This document shows positions 48,801 through 57,292 of a DNA stretch of 64,000 bases, piece by piece (the first letter of the stretch is position 1; each line of letters begins with the position of its first letter). Where the stretch lies: NCBI GenBank assembly GCA_022712895.1, contig JAFLJS010000057.1, forward strand, positions 31,331 through 95,330, read 5' to 3'. This DNA comes from Desulfocapsa sp. (GTDB lineage Bacteria > Desulfobacterota > Desulfobulbia > Desulfobulbales > Desulfocapsaceae). The notes under the pieces are model-generated. The model had not been told where the DNA came from. It saw nothing but the letters and a program-made list of their open reading frames with translations, and ran no database searches. The position numbers and the translations under genes are program-made.

Positions 48801-48969
48801 ACCGGTTATGATGGCGGCACTTACAACCATGATGGGTATGCTGCCTCTTTTTGGTGATGCATTTTTCGTGGCCATGGCTGTTACCATCGTCTTCGGGCTG
48901 GGCTTTGCCTCCGTCCTGACGCTGGTATTTGTGCCAGTTCTATATGCCACTTTTTTTAAGATCAGATAG
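45826..48969 (+). CDS. RND efflux transporter, inner-membrane pump
   Basis: A 1047-residue AcrB-superfamily protein with 12 membrane helices in two repeats and two large periplasmic domains. TM4 has the proton-relay motif GMLVDNAIVVVDSMK. The C-terminal repeat shows GLMSLSGMLIKNAIVLIDQI. It exports drugs, bile-salt-like compounds or metabolites; the substrate is not readable. It lies 9 nt after the adaptor gene and 18 nt before the outer-membrane gene. Confidence 0.95.
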   Translation: MNIAELSIKKSVITWTITVVMLVLGYLSYMDLPRLEDPEFAIKNAVIITPYPGASPSEVEEEVTELIEKACQELGQLERVESYSARGLSIVKLEIKDRYDLKALPAVWDELRRKILDVTPFLPPGAGPPIINDDFGDVFGVYFGLTGEGYTFAEMKDVAELLKRELLTVQDVKKVTFFGEQSEAIYVEISRAKMSVLGITQHEIFDALSAKNLPVDSGKIKIGSEYMAINPSGEFKSEKDFGGLFIAAKGGRLIYLKDVATISRDYVDPPKKILRVNGVPAIGIAVSTVQGGNAVTMGNGVIERIGELMNQVPLGMELVEISMQSKSVTKAINGFVVNLLEAVAIVIVILLIFMGLRSALIIGFILVLTIAATFVVMGYYQITLERISLGALIIALGMLVDNAIVVVDSMKVRMQKGMDGLEAAKVVIGQNSTPLLGATAVAVLAFASIGGMTNSTGEYTRSLYYVILISLSLSWLTAVTITPLITKQFILSKKDKQAKKGEVKDPYDSKFYRAYRAILNSAIKARWLTIAIVVGMFATSLYGFGFIDSLFFPSSTSPMFQVEVQFREGNHIRETESEVKIIEEYLLGIDGVQQVAAAIGGGHPRFILTYDTPVEAADQYTNILVTVDDYRIINTIQQQAQNDLEELLPDAIVNVKKFNLGPALGGKIQLRINGPDPEVIRGMADQAMAILREEGAKAVRTEWGAKVKVPQPQLAEDRARNLGITRPMLATAMQANFSGTTTGLYREGIDLIPIIARAPIDERSSIEDIEELQIFSPSAGQNVPVMQVMNGVSTEWENARVSRWHRRPMIKVHADPRTELPAQLFERIKPRIEQLLGVDVAAYRGSPLQEGEIHTASTISLKYDDILPIKGKPGYFLAWGGELEDSADSTQQLAANIPLYFGMMILAVIFLFNAFRQPLIIWLTVPLSLIGVVAGLLLLNQPFGFMALLGLMSLSGMLIKNAIVLIDQIDLNIREGMDGLEAILESGVSRLQPVMMAALTTMMGMLPLFGDAFFVAMAVTIVFGLGFASVLTLVFVPVLYATFFKIR

Positions 48970-48987
48970 CTTTTCAGGGAGTATTCC

Positions 48988-51348
48988 ATGGGAATTTCAT
49001 TTTTCAAGCTCTGCACCATATTTTTTATCTGTCTACTGCCCTCTTCTGTATTTGGCACCGACAATATCCCCAGTTATGACATCGGCATCGTAACCGACGG
49101 TAACAGCGAAGAAGACTTACGCATACTTTCTGTTTTTCAAAAAGAGTTACAGACACTTGCCGATGGAGAGTATACGATTAACTTTCCAGATTCTGCGACC
49201 CTGTCCGGCAACAACAGCCGGCAGGGGGTTGAGAGTGCAATAAACAAGCTCTATCAAAATCCTGATGTGGATCTTGTTATAACGCTGGGCTACATTTCCT
49301 CCTACCTTGCCTACCATGGTCAAAACCCACCTAAGCCGGTAATCGCACCCTATATTTTTGACAGTTTGATTCGTGAACATCTAGCTCCGGAAGCTATGAT
49401 GACTCATTCCAATCTGGCCCCCATTGACACTATGTTTTCCCTTGATCGGGACCTGTTAATCTTCCAGAAAATTGTTCCCGCACAGCATCTGGCCATTATC
49501 ATTGATAGTCGCCTTCTGAAAGCAGTCCCCGAATTCAATTTATTTACGAAATATCTTTCCAATGAAAACTCCATTGAGGTCAGCATGATAGCGGCTTTCA
49601 ATTCAGCAGATGCCGTACTTGATGCCCTGCCCCCAGGCACTGATTCCGTGATGCTTGGTACGCTATACCAGTTCTCAGATTCAGAAACAGCAAAACTACT
49701 TCAGGGCTTTATTGACAGAAAGCTGCCAGGTTATGCAATTTGGGATCGCTCACTGGTGAGTGCTGGACTTTTGATGGGAGAGGTGCCCGAGGATATGCAA
49801 GACAACCTCGCCAGAAGAACTGCCATAGCGGTACAGGATATTTTACTTGGTGAAACGGCTGGTTCACTGAACATTCAGATGGACAGTGGTCATGAACTGA
49901 CTATCAATATGGCAACTGCTCGTGCCATGGATATCTTTCCGGGTCTTGCCATTATGACGGGTGCAAACCTGCTACACCAAGAACGCACTGACATTAAACG
50001 CCGTTTAAACCTACAACAGGTTGTGGAAGAAGCACTGGAAGTCAATCTCGATTTTTTATCTGCTGACCAAACTGTTCTTGCCGGAATCCATGCTGTCAGT
50101 GAAACACGCTCCCCCCTATTGCCGCAAATAGGTATTGCCACAGGTGCCCGTGCCATTGATAATGACCGGGCAGACCTTAGCCAGGGCAGCAGTCCTGAAC
50201 GTGCATGGACTGGTATAGCCACTGCATCACAGCAGATCTATTCAGAACGAAGTTGGGCTAGGTATTCCATTGAACAGCATCTGCAAACCGGACGAGAAAT
50301 GGATCGAGACAGTGTCCGCCTTGACACTATTTATGCAGCTTCTGTTGCATACTTTAATGTGCTGCGTGCAAAAACCATTGAACAGCTTGAAAAAGACAAC
50401 TTAAAACTCACCCACGCTAATCTCAAACGGGCCCGCATTCGCTTGTCCACGGGAGTTGCAGGACCTGATGAGGTATATCGCTGGGAGACAAAAAATGCGG
50501 GAGACAGCAGATCGGTTCTTGAAAGAGAATCGGAAAGTCTTGACGCCATGGAAAACCTGAACAGAATCTTAAACCGACCTCTCCAGGAGTTGTTTATCGC
50601 AGAAGAAACTGATCTGAGTGATCCGTTGCTGATTGGCGGCAATCAATTTTTCCTGAGAATGATGGATAACCCAAGATACCTGCTTAAGTTTACCAACATA
50701 GCAATCCGTGAAGCACTCAGCCAGCGTCCTGAGTTGAAATCCCTTGATGCCACCATTGCTGCCAAAGAGCGACAAACGACATCTTCAAAACGTGAATTCT
50801 GGATACCTGATTTCACCCTTGAAGGCATGGTAGAACAGTATTTTGCAGAAGATGGCAACGGTCAACGGGGCGATTATCAAGGTGGCCTCGACGACACCGA
50901 CTGGCAGGTTGGTGTGTATGCACGCTTACCACTCTTTGAGGGTGGCAGGAAATCAGCAGCCCTCAGTAGAAACCAGGTAGAGTTACAAAAGCTTAAAATT
51001 GACAGACGCTCACTGGCTGAACGGGTAACTCAGGATATGCTGCGTAGTTTGAACAGAACACGTGCTTCCTACCCTGGAATCAGCCTGGCCAGGGATGGGG
51101 CAGACTCTGCAAAGCGTAATCTTGACCTTATCACAGACTCCTACACCCAGGGAATAAAATCGATTATTGAACTCCTTGATGCACAAAACCAAGCCCTCAC
51201 CGCAGACCAGGCGGCAGCTAATGCCGTTTATAATTTCCTTACAGATATGATGGGAGTACAGCGTTCCATGGGCACCTTTGTGACTTTTCAGCCTGAGCCT
51301 GAGCGAAGTGTATGGATTAAACGAACCGAAGGATTACTGGAACAATAA
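48988..51348 (+). CDS. TolC-type outer-membrane channel fused to an ABC substrate-binding-like domain
   Basis: A 786-residue protein after a signal peptide (1-23). Residues about 25-330 form a type of ABC-transporter substrate-binding domain (PF04392-like): YDIGIVTDGNSEEDLRIL, DLVITLGYISSYLAYHG, VMLGTLYQFSDSETAKLLQG. Residues about 335-775 are a TolC-like protein with two halves (VEEALEVNLDFLSADQTVLA; AIREALSQRPELKSLDATIA) and the coiled coil IKSIIELLDAQNQALTADQA. It follows the RND pump gene. Ordinary TolC proteins are about 450-500 aa, so the N-terminal half is an addition. Confidence 0.85.
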   Translation: MGISFFKLCTIFFICLLPSSVFGTDNIPSYDIGIVTDGNSEEDLRILSVFQKELQTLADGEYTINFPDSATLSGNNSRQGVESAINKLYQNPDVDLVITLGYISSYLAYHGQNPPKPVIAPYIFDSLIREHLAPEAMMTHSNLAPIDTMFSLDRDLLIFQKIVPAQHLAIIIDSRLLKAVPEFNLFTKYLSNENSIEVSMIAAFNSADAVLDALPPGTDSVMLGTLYQFSDSETAKLLQGFIDRKLPGYAIWDRSLVSAGLLMGEVPEDMQDNLARRTAIAVQDILLGETAGSLNIQMDSGHELTINMATARAMDIFPGLAIMTGANLLHQERTDIKRRLNLQQVVEEALEVNLDFLSADQTVLAGIHAVSETRSPLLPQIGIATGARAIDNDRADLSQGSSPERAWTGIATASQQIYSERSWARYSIEQHLQTGREMDRDSVRLDTIYAASVAYFNVLRAKTIEQLEKDNLKLTHANLKRARIRLSTGVAGPDEVYRWETKNAGDSRSVLERESESLDAMENLNRILNRPLQELFIAEETDLSDPLLIGGNQFFLRMMDNPRYLLKFTNIAIREALSQRPELKSLDATIAAKERQTTSSKREFWIPDFTLEGMVEQYFAEDGNGQRGDYQGGLDDTDWQVGVYARLPLFEGGRKSAALSRNQVELQKLKIDRRSLAERVTQDMLRSLNRTRASYPGISLARDGADSAKRNLDLITDSYTQGIKSIIELLDAQNQALTADQAAANAVYNFLTDMMGVQRSMGTFVTFQPEPERSVWIKRTEGLLEQ

Positions 51349-51436
51349 TAAACTAGTGGCTGGACAAAGCTGGAAAGGTATATTAGGATAATATTAAATA
51401 GTACCAATTCCCAACAATTAAAATGAGGCTTTGTAC

Positions 51437-51652
51437 ATGATTATTACAGACTGGGTTCACACTATTGCCGGTTTTTTTATCCTACTCTCCATGGCACTTG
51501 GCGTTGACTGCGGCAGCAACCCACTTTTCGTTCACAAATACTTTCTCTTTGTCACGGCATTTGTGGGCCTGAATCTTTTCCAATACGGATTTACTAAGTT
51601 CTGTCCTCTGGCCATGACCCTGAAAGTCATTGGTGTACCGGAAAATCGGTAG
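51437..51652 (+). CDS. DUF2892 small membrane protein
   Basis: A 71-residue protein of the DUF2892 family: an N-terminal helix (AGFFILLSMALGV), a second helix (FVGLNLFQYGFTKFCPL) and a C-terminal tail (LKVIGVPENR). The family often accompanies sulfur or rhodanese proteins. Start at ATG 51437 (GAGG 8 nt upstream), not the upstream TTG. It follows the RND operon after about 90 nt. Confidence 0.85.
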   Translation: MIITDWVHTIAGFFILLSMALGVDCGSNPLFVHKYFLFVTAFVGLNLFQYGFTKFCPLAMTLKVIGVPENR

Positions 51653-51680
51653 AGGATAAGGCCAGCGCTTCAGTTTCTAA

Positions 51681-51718
51681 AACGATAGAAAATGGTAATA
51701 TCGACATTTTCTATCGTT
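51681..51718. terminator. Long inverted repeat after the DUF2892 gene
   Basis: AACGATAGAAAATG (51681-51694) and CATTTTCTATCGTT (51705-51718) form a perfect 14-bp stem with a 10-nt loop, followed by ATTTC. It could terminate in both directions and separates the efflux region from the convergent M15 peptidase gene. Confidence 0.6.
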
Positions 51719-51769
51719 ATTTCAAAAGCAAAAAAAGAAATATCCAAAGTTCCCTCTTCAGGAAATTAC

Positions 51770-52369
51770 TCAATCCTGAATTCCAAGATATTGCCAGTGC
51801 CACGCTTCCCACGGAGTTTTTCTTTTGGGATACTGGGGTAAGGTCTCAAAAAAACCATATTTTTTTGCATGCATCTGTAGCCATGTATAAGTGGAAGTCC
51901 CGGCAAAACGCCAGTTGCTTGGCGTAAAGTCAACCACCGTTCCCAGGGCATGTTCAGAATAACCAGGTGGCGCTACATATCTGATGATATCTTCGAACTC
52001 ACGCCCCTCTCTCATCATACGCATAAATATTTTTTTCTGATACCAACTGCTGCGATAAGAAGAGTCTATCTGAAAGTGAACATTCTCCTTCTCAGCTTCG
52101 TCGGCCATTGCTATCAAGGCCAGACATGCATCTTTTAACAAGTATAATTTACTTTCATTTTCAGTGAGATTTACTGGAATTTTCATCAGTGGCGGAACGG
52201 TTAAGGACGGTGCATCCAGCTTGTGACCTTGCCACGGAGGAGGAACCGGGTACCTGACGTCACTAATCACTACAATTTCTTCCTGAACCTCATCAATGGC
52301 TGCCCATAAATCAGTTGAGGGAGCAAAAAAAACTACAAAAATAAGGAAAAGTTTTGTTATGGCTTGCAT
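51770..52369 (-). CDS. Peptidase M15 (VanY/LdcB-like D-Ala-D-Ala carboxypeptidase)
   Basis: A 199-residue exported protein. A signal peptide (1-23) precedes an M15B domain: SSYRSSWYQKKIF, the zinc motif YSEHALGTVVDF (Ser-x-His-x6-Asp) and the second His in AWHWQYLG. It trims D-Ala or D-Ala-containing stem peptides in the periplasm. Divergent from the VanZ-like gene. Confidence 0.88.
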   Translation of the reverse strand: MQAITKLFLIFVVFFAPSTDLWAAIDEVQEEIVVISDVRYPVPPPWQGHKLDAPSLTVPPLMKIPVNLTENESKLYLLKDACLALIAMADEAEKENVHFQIDSSYRSSWYQKKIFMRMMREGREFEDIIRYVAPPGYSEHALGTVVDFTPSNWRFAGTSTYTWLQMHAKKYGFFETLPQYPKRKTPWEAWHWQYLGIQD

Positions 52370-52467
52370 GGCTACAGTGAGAAGTCTTTTAGTGTTTGAG
52401 ATAATTCACTTCTAGGCTACGTTGTAAAACTAAGCGAACAAGTGTAACACAAAAAACTGATACAGCT

Positions 52468-53019
52468 ATGATGATTTTTTCTCTTTTCCACACGAATCTC
52501 CAAGACAGAAGCAGACTGCTCTCTGTGTGGCTGATAACACTACTGCTTATCCCTTTTCTTTCCCTCTATGGTCGTTCGCTGCAACGTCTTCTCCTCGCCT
52601 ACTTTTCAGTGGAAACAATGGGGCTGTTTCTCGGGCTACTGCTGGCGGGCATCATCAGTGGGTATGCCATTCTCCTTGTCCGATCTGGACTGCATCCCCA
52701 CGTCTATCATCTCCTGTGGATCACAGTTCTGCTCTTTCTGCTCTTTCAGCACATTCACGCCGTAGAAAAAATGCACATCGCAACTTTTGGACTCTTGGGT
52801 TTTCTCTCCCGCAAGATTTTCAGTCTTAAGATGACAATTGTTTGCTGTGTGCTGGTATCGCTCCTGGATGAGATCTTTCAACATTTTCTAGCCAATAGAG
52901 TTGGTGATTTGCGTGATGTTGGTATAAATATTTTCTCCTCATTTCTAGGATTGTTCCTCGCATTTCTACTTCTGGAAAGTGAACGAAGAAATCATTCGCG
53001 CAGACAAGATCAATCATGA
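52468..53019 (+). CDS. VanZ-like membrane protein
   Basis: A 183-residue protein with about four membrane helices. Recognisable is the family core: KMHIATFGLLGFLSRK followed by SLLDEIFQHFLANRVGDLRDVGIN. Contributes to teicoplanin resistance in enterococci but is widespread with unknown function. Start 52468 is the first ATG of a double Met. It overlaps the ComEC-like gene by 4 nt. Confidence 0.85.
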   Translation: MMIFSLFHTNLQDRSRLLSVWLITLLLIPFLSLYGRSLQRLLLAYFSVETMGLFLGLLLAGIISGYAILLVRSGLHPHVYHLLWITVLLFLLFQHIHAVEKMHIATFGLLGFLSRKIFSLKMTIVCCVLVSLLDEIFQHFLANRVGDLRDVGINIFSSFLGLFLAFLLLESERRNHSRRQDQS

Positions 53020-53873
53020 GCAAACCACTCTTCTTCTCTGCGCTCTTTTCCATCCTCCTGACTGCCAACAATTGCAATGCGGCGCTCAAGGTAGTCATGC
53101 TTGATGTGGGAAGTGGACAAAGTATACTGCTGGTTGAAAATAACCGTGGAATTTTAATTGATACAGGACTGCCTTCTTACACAGATCATATCAGTCAGCG
53201 GATGACGGAGATTGGCGTAAAACATCTTGATTATCTACTTCTCAGCCACCTGCACCCGGATCATGCAGGCGGATATTGCCAGCTCCGTGACACATGGCCC
53301 GAGACTCCCGTTTTGGATAATTGCCATGTCTCTCCTGTACTGCAGCCCAGTGAAAAAGATTTCTTCGTGCAAACCAGGCAAAAATTAAGCAACGATCCTC
53401 TGCATAACTGTTTGCAGAACCGAGACGCTCTTTCCTGGCAGGGACACACACTAACAGTCTTATGGCCTGAGCATTTGCAATCAACAACAGATCTCAACAC
53501 ACACAGCCTTGTCATACTGCTCACCGCCAGACAGGGTGCTACAGTTCTGCTAATGGGAGATATCAATCATGAGATTGAGAAATATATCATCCCAATGCTT
53601 CGTCCACTACTGAACGATTCAAGAGTGGATCTCTATATGGCTAGCCATCACGGAGCAATCGACACCGGGGCACCTGAATTTCTGCAAATGATTCGTCCAA
53701 AAGTCTCCCTGATATCCGTGGGCCAGAAGAATACATCCGGCTATCCGGCTACAAACACAGTACGCCTACTCACAAAATACAGCGGGACTGTGTTGCGTAC
53801 AGACCAGGATGGAGAAATCTGTTTTCAGACAGACGGTGATACTCTTGTTCCATGCGGCCCCCGGACGAAATAA
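53016..53873 (+). CDS. Exported ComEC-like metallo-beta-lactamase-fold hydrolase
   Basis: A 285-residue protein with a signal peptide (1-22, ending CNA) and a single beta-lactamase domain of ComEC/Rec2 type: MLDVGSGQSILLVEN, ILIDTG, LLLSHLHPDHAGGY, and MASHHGAIDTGAPEF. The membrane-channel half of ComEC is absent, so this is the stand-alone exported form. Possible phosphodiesterase or nuclease in the periplasm; substrate unknown. ATGA overlap with the VanZ gene suggests coupling. Confidence 0.88.
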   Translation: MSKPLFFSALFSILLTANNCNAALKVVMLDVGSGQSILLVENNRGILIDTGLPSYTDHISQRMTEIGVKHLDYLLLSHLHPDHAGGYCQLRDTWPETPVLDNCHVSPVLQPSEKDFFVQTRQKLSNDPLHNCLQNRDALSWQGHTLTVLWPEHLQSTTDLNTHSLVILLTARQGATVLLMGDINHEIEKYIIPMLRPLLNDSRVDLYMASHHGAIDTGAPEFLQMIRPKVSLISVGQKNTSGYPATNTVRLLTKYSGTVLRTDQDGEICFQTDGDTLVPCGPRTK

Positions 53874-53885
53874 TGAAAATCAGAA

Positions 53886-55361
53886 TCAGCTTACAACCTC
53901 AAACTGCCCCATCATTCCATTATCCTCATGTTCCAGTAGATGGCAGTGGTACATATAGATACCGGTATAATCTTCAAATTTCGCAATAATGCGAACAGTT
54001 TCTCCGGGTTGAATCAAAACTGTGTCTTTCCTCCCTCTTTCTTCTGGGGAGGGCGCTCGCCCATTACGATCGAGGATCTGAAACTGCACATCATGCAGGT
54101 GCATTGAATGGGGCAATCGCATCATCATACCTGAGGGATTACTGATCTCCCAAATCTCGGTGGTCCCAAGCTTGACCTGTTCGTCAATGCGATAAATACT
54201 CATATTTTTTCCGTTGATAGTCAATCGCCCACCTCCACCACTCATCATTCCCATACGTCCACCGCCCATGCTCTCCATAACAAACTTCCGGGTCTTCACC
54301 GACTCATTTTCCTGTAGCCAGTCAATGGTGGTAAGTGATTCTGGTACTGCAATCGAAGTAGATGAAGCAGTGGCCACTGTAAATTGCATGGCTTCAAATC
54401 GATTTCCAGCATACTGGTCTACCAGCAGTGAAATCTTCGCCCCTTGAGAATCACCCGCAAAATCGACGAGTATCTCTGCTCGCTCTCCAGCTGACAAAAA
54501 CAGCGATGTGAGCTTCACAGGTTTTTCCTGAAAACCGCCATCAGTCGCAATCTGATAAAAAGTGCGATCATCCCTAAAACCGATCCGATAGATAGAGGAG
54601 TTAGACCCATTGAGAATCCGCAACCGTACCATTCCTTGCGGCACCTCAAGGTTAGGCCACAAGCTGCCATTCACGAAAAGATGGTTGCCAACGACTCCAT
54701 GGACAATATCCATCATGTTCTGGGCGTAAGCAAAACTACCATCTTGAAAAAAACGGCGATCCTGAATGACCAGAGGAAAGTCATCAACCCCATATGTCTT
54801 TGGGATATTGAGTTTATCTGTGACTTCGTCTTCTATGATAAAGAGCCCGGCCAATCCCTGATATACCTGTGCCCCCGTCAAACCCATGGCATGGGGATGG
54901 TACCAGAGCGTTGCCGCCTGTTGTTTGATTGTAAACTCAGGGTGCCAGCTGCCACCTCCTTCAATAAGTTGCCGTGGCCCACCATCCCACTCCGCCGGAA
55001 CATGGAGCCCGTGCCAATGTACGGTGGTAGGTTCGTTCAGGTCATTTTGAACGTTCACCTTAAACTGCTGCCCGTTACGGACCTTAATTGTAGGGCCAAG
55101 AAAATTCCCATTATAGCCCATAGTTGGCGTAACCAGACCGGGGAGCAACTCCAGTGAACCTCGCTGAACCTGAAGAGCAAAAGTTGCCTCATCAACACCT
55201 GTGGACAAATTCTCGAGAACAGGGGGCACTGGTAAAGGATCAACAAATCCATTACGAGGGCCGGCATAACTGATGCCGGAAGAATGAAGTACACCGTAAG
55301 AACTCAATGCTGTAAAACCTAACGCGGCCAGCCCACCTTTGACAAAAGTCCTGCGTTTCAT
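53886..55361 (-). CDS. Multicopper oxidase, TAT-exported (CueO/FtsP-like)
   Basis: A 491-residue protein from the ATG at 55361, chosen because GGAG lies 6 nt upstream and the TAT signal RRTFVKGGLAALGF follows directly (longer frame to 55448 is open but non-coding-like). All four copper clusters are present: HWHGLHVP, WYHPHAMG, HSMHLHDVQF and YHCHLLEHEDNGMM, the last with the type 1 copper Cys-His-Met. A Gly/Met-rich segment (GGGRMGMMSGGGG) resembles the CueO Met-rich insertion. Probably a periplasmic cuprous oxidase or similar. Confidence 0.93.
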   Translation of the reverse strand: MKRRTFVKGGLAALGFTALSSYGVLHSSGISYAGPRNGFVDPLPVPPVLENLSTGVDEATFALQVQRGSLELLPGLVTPTMGYNGNFLGPTIKVRNGQQFKVNVQNDLNEPTTVHWHGLHVPAEWDGGPRQLIEGGGSWHPEFTIKQQAATLWYHPHAMGLTGAQVYQGLAGLFIIEDEVTDKLNIPKTYGVDDFPLVIQDRRFFQDGSFAYAQNMMDIVHGVVGNHLFVNGSLWPNLEVPQGMVRLRILNGSNSSIYRIGFRDDRTFYQIATDGGFQEKPVKLTSLFLSAGERAEILVDFAGDSQGAKISLLVDQYAGNRFEAMQFTVATASSTSIAVPESLTTIDWLQENESVKTRKFVMESMGGGRMGMMSGGGGRLTINGKNMSIYRIDEQVKLGTTEIWEISNPSGMMMRLPHSMHLHDVQFQILDRNGRAPSPEERGRKDTVLIQPGETVRIIAKFEDYTGIYMYHCHLLEHEDNGMMGQFEVVS

Positions 55362-55467
55362 CTGTATCTCCTTTATTGCCATTGTCTGCAATAACCTGTT
55401 TTTCCAGTTAAGATGTTCCAGGAAGTCAAAAAAAGAATAAAACATCATCTAGTGTTACTAAGTACTA

Positions 55468-55483
55468 AGCAGGAAGCGTGCCA
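55468..55483 (-). promoter_or_regulatory. Sigma-54-type promoter upstream of the multicopper oxidase
   Basis: Minus-strand TGGCACG-CTTC-CTGCT has GG and GC spaced exactly as in the -24/-12 consensus TGGCACG-N4-TTGCW, one base off. It lies about 107 nt before the oxidase start. The remainder of 55362-55672 shows no gene. Confidence 0.55.
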
Positions 55484-55672
55484 CGTAGTGGTACAGGATG
55501 GACAGCCAAACATAACAAGCTAAATTTAGGGCATAAAAGAGATTTATCGTTAGAGAGGGACGACAGACAAGGGCAAACAGATGCACAGAATTTAGACACA
55601 GGCAAAGCAATTCAACAATACAAGTGTCCACAAACAAGACAGTTCCAATAACTCCCGCAAAATGTCACGCTT

Positions 55673-56290
55673 TCAGATAAGTGGACTGCGGTAAGTGCCG
55701 GCCTTAATATTCTGTAGAGCAACTCGAAAATTTTCCGGCGTTCGTGCCCCAAAAATAACTTCATCACCTGCAAAAACAAAAGCTGGAATGGATCGAATAC
55801 CTAAACGTCTGGCTTCCGCTGCGGCGGTATGCAAGCAGTCTTCATAACGTCTGTCAGCAAAGGCCTTCGCCAACTCTTCAGGATTAAGCCCGGAGCCTGT
55901 GGCAATGTTAAGGAGAATATCCGGCTCACCAATATCTTTCAGGTCTGTAAAAAATGCCTTGAAGAGCTTCTCATGAAACACTTCAAAGAGCCCGGCCTCC
56001 TGTGCAAACTGACCTGCCACAAGTGCCAAATGAGAGTTAGAAGATCTGTCACGATCATTAAAGACCATCCCGTAACGTTTGCCTCGCTGCCTGAGATGTT
56101 CAAACATGGCTGTTATTTCATGGACTTGAAACTTATCTGTTAACAGTCTGCCCTCAGATGGCGTCTCCGGTTGAAGTTCAAACGGAACCCACTCATCCTC
56201 AAGACTTAAAACATCCTTGAATTCGTCGACAAGTCCCTTGCCGATCCAGCAGAATGGTCAGATATAATCTGAAAATATTCGAATTTTCAT
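55673..56290 (-). CDS. DsbA/FrnE-like oxidoreductase with selenocysteine (UPFC active site)
   Basis: Starting at the ATG 56290 (AAGGAGGTG 9 nt upstream), the frame reads MKIRIFSDYI, then UGA at 56258-56260, then PFCWIGKGLVDEF and on without further stops to 55673: 205 residues if UGA is selenocysteine (residue 11). The context is the CPFC active site of thioredoxin-fold DsbA/FrnE-type proteins with the first Cys replaced. The rest fits that family: VFNDRDRSSNSHLALVAGQF, helical insertion, RRLGIRSIPAFVFAGDEVIFGA and a Sec/Cys-proximal cis-Pro (IRSIPAF). A conventional caller would start at the internal ATG 56107 and lose the active site. No signal peptide, so probably cytoplasmic. Confidence 0.82.
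56227..56243 (-). promoter_or_regulatory. Putative SECIS hairpin of the DsbA-like gene
   Basis: Minus-strand RNA CGGCAAG-GGA-CUUGUCG forms a 7-bp hairpin (one G-U). The loop begins 21 nt after the UGA at 56258-56260, nearly the same distance as in the selenopeptide gene. Confidence 0.6.
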
Positions 56291-56500
56291 AATTTTTAAC
56301 ACCTCCTTATAAAGACTATATACTTTTCCCGACAGGAATATATCGATTTTTTTACAATCACTGTTTTTTCCTGTTCAACACAGAACAATGGATTTCTACC
56401 CTCAGGAAGGATTTCCCTTCAGTTTGATGTGATGTTATAGTTTTGCAAAGAAACTGTACCGAAGATTAGTCATAGAAAATTATACGACCCCTCTCATCTT

Positions 56501-57292
56501 ATGAATCCATTTAAAACTTTTCCCAAAGAAACCAGACAACAAATCCGTTATGTCCTCACGGATATTGATGACACGCTAACCCTTGATGGAAAACTACCAG
56601 CAGTTGCATACGGTGCCATGGAGCGTTTACAACAAAATGGTATCAAAGTTATTCCAATAACGGGCAGGCCGGCAGGCTGGTGTGATCATATTGCCCGGAT
56701 GTGGCCAGTGGATGGACTGGTTGGAGAGAATGGCGCATTCTATTTTTATTACGATGAAAAGCAGCGAAAGATGGCGCGCCGATACTGGCGAGACGCCAAA
56801 CAGAGAAAAAGTGACACTGTGAAACTGGATGCATTGGCAATACAGATTTTACAGAAAGTTCCAGGATGCATGATTTCTGCCGATCAGTCTTACAGAGAAG
56901 CTGATCTCGCCATTGATTTCTGTGAAGATGTTCAACCACTTGCAATGGCAGAAGTAAAAAAAATAGTCTCACTTTTCGAAGAGGCTGGGGCGGTGGCCAA
57001 GATTAGCTCAATCCACGTGAATGGTTGGTTTGGCGATTACGACAAGCTGGCAATGACCAAGAAACTTTTTGAAGAAATCTTCAGTATTTCTCTGGAAAAC
57101 AACAAACATGAGATTCTCTACTCTGGTGATTCGCCAAATGACGCCCCCATGTTTGCTTTCTTTCAAAACAGTGTGGGAGTCGCCAATATTCTCGACTTCA
57201 CTGATGAGATAACGCATGAACCAACTTGGGTTACACAAAAAGAAGGCGGCTACGGTTTTGCGGAGATGGTTGATATCCTCTTAATGCCATAA
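56501..57292 (+). CDS. HAD-IIB family phosphatase
   Basis: A 263-residue HAD hydrolase: motif I YVLTDIDDTLTLDG, motif II PITGRPAGW, and motif IV GDSPNDAPMFAFF. Cap type and length resemble sucrose-6-phosphate/mannosyl-3-phosphoglycerate phosphatases. It dephosphorylates a sugar phosphate in the cytoplasm; the precise substrate cannot be called. No synthase gene lies next to it. Confidence 0.88.
   Translation: MNPFKTFPKETRQQIRYVLTDIDDTLTLDGKLPAVAYGAMERLQQNGIKVIPITGRPAGWCDHIARMWPVDGLVGENGAFYFYYDEKQRKMARRYWRDAKQRKSDTVKLDALAIQILQKVPGCMISADQSYREADLAIDFCEDVQPLAMAEVKKIVSLFEEAGAVAKISSIHVNGWFGDYDKLAMTKKLFEEIFSISLENNKHEILYSGDSPNDAPMFAFFQNSVGVANILDFTDEITHEPTWVTQKEGGYGFAEMVDILLMP

Noticed and set aside
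55673..56107. Short version of the DsbA-like gene starting at the internal ATG
   Set aside because: It lacks the active site; the upstream in-frame region with a strong ribosome site and UPFC motif is clearly part of the gene.
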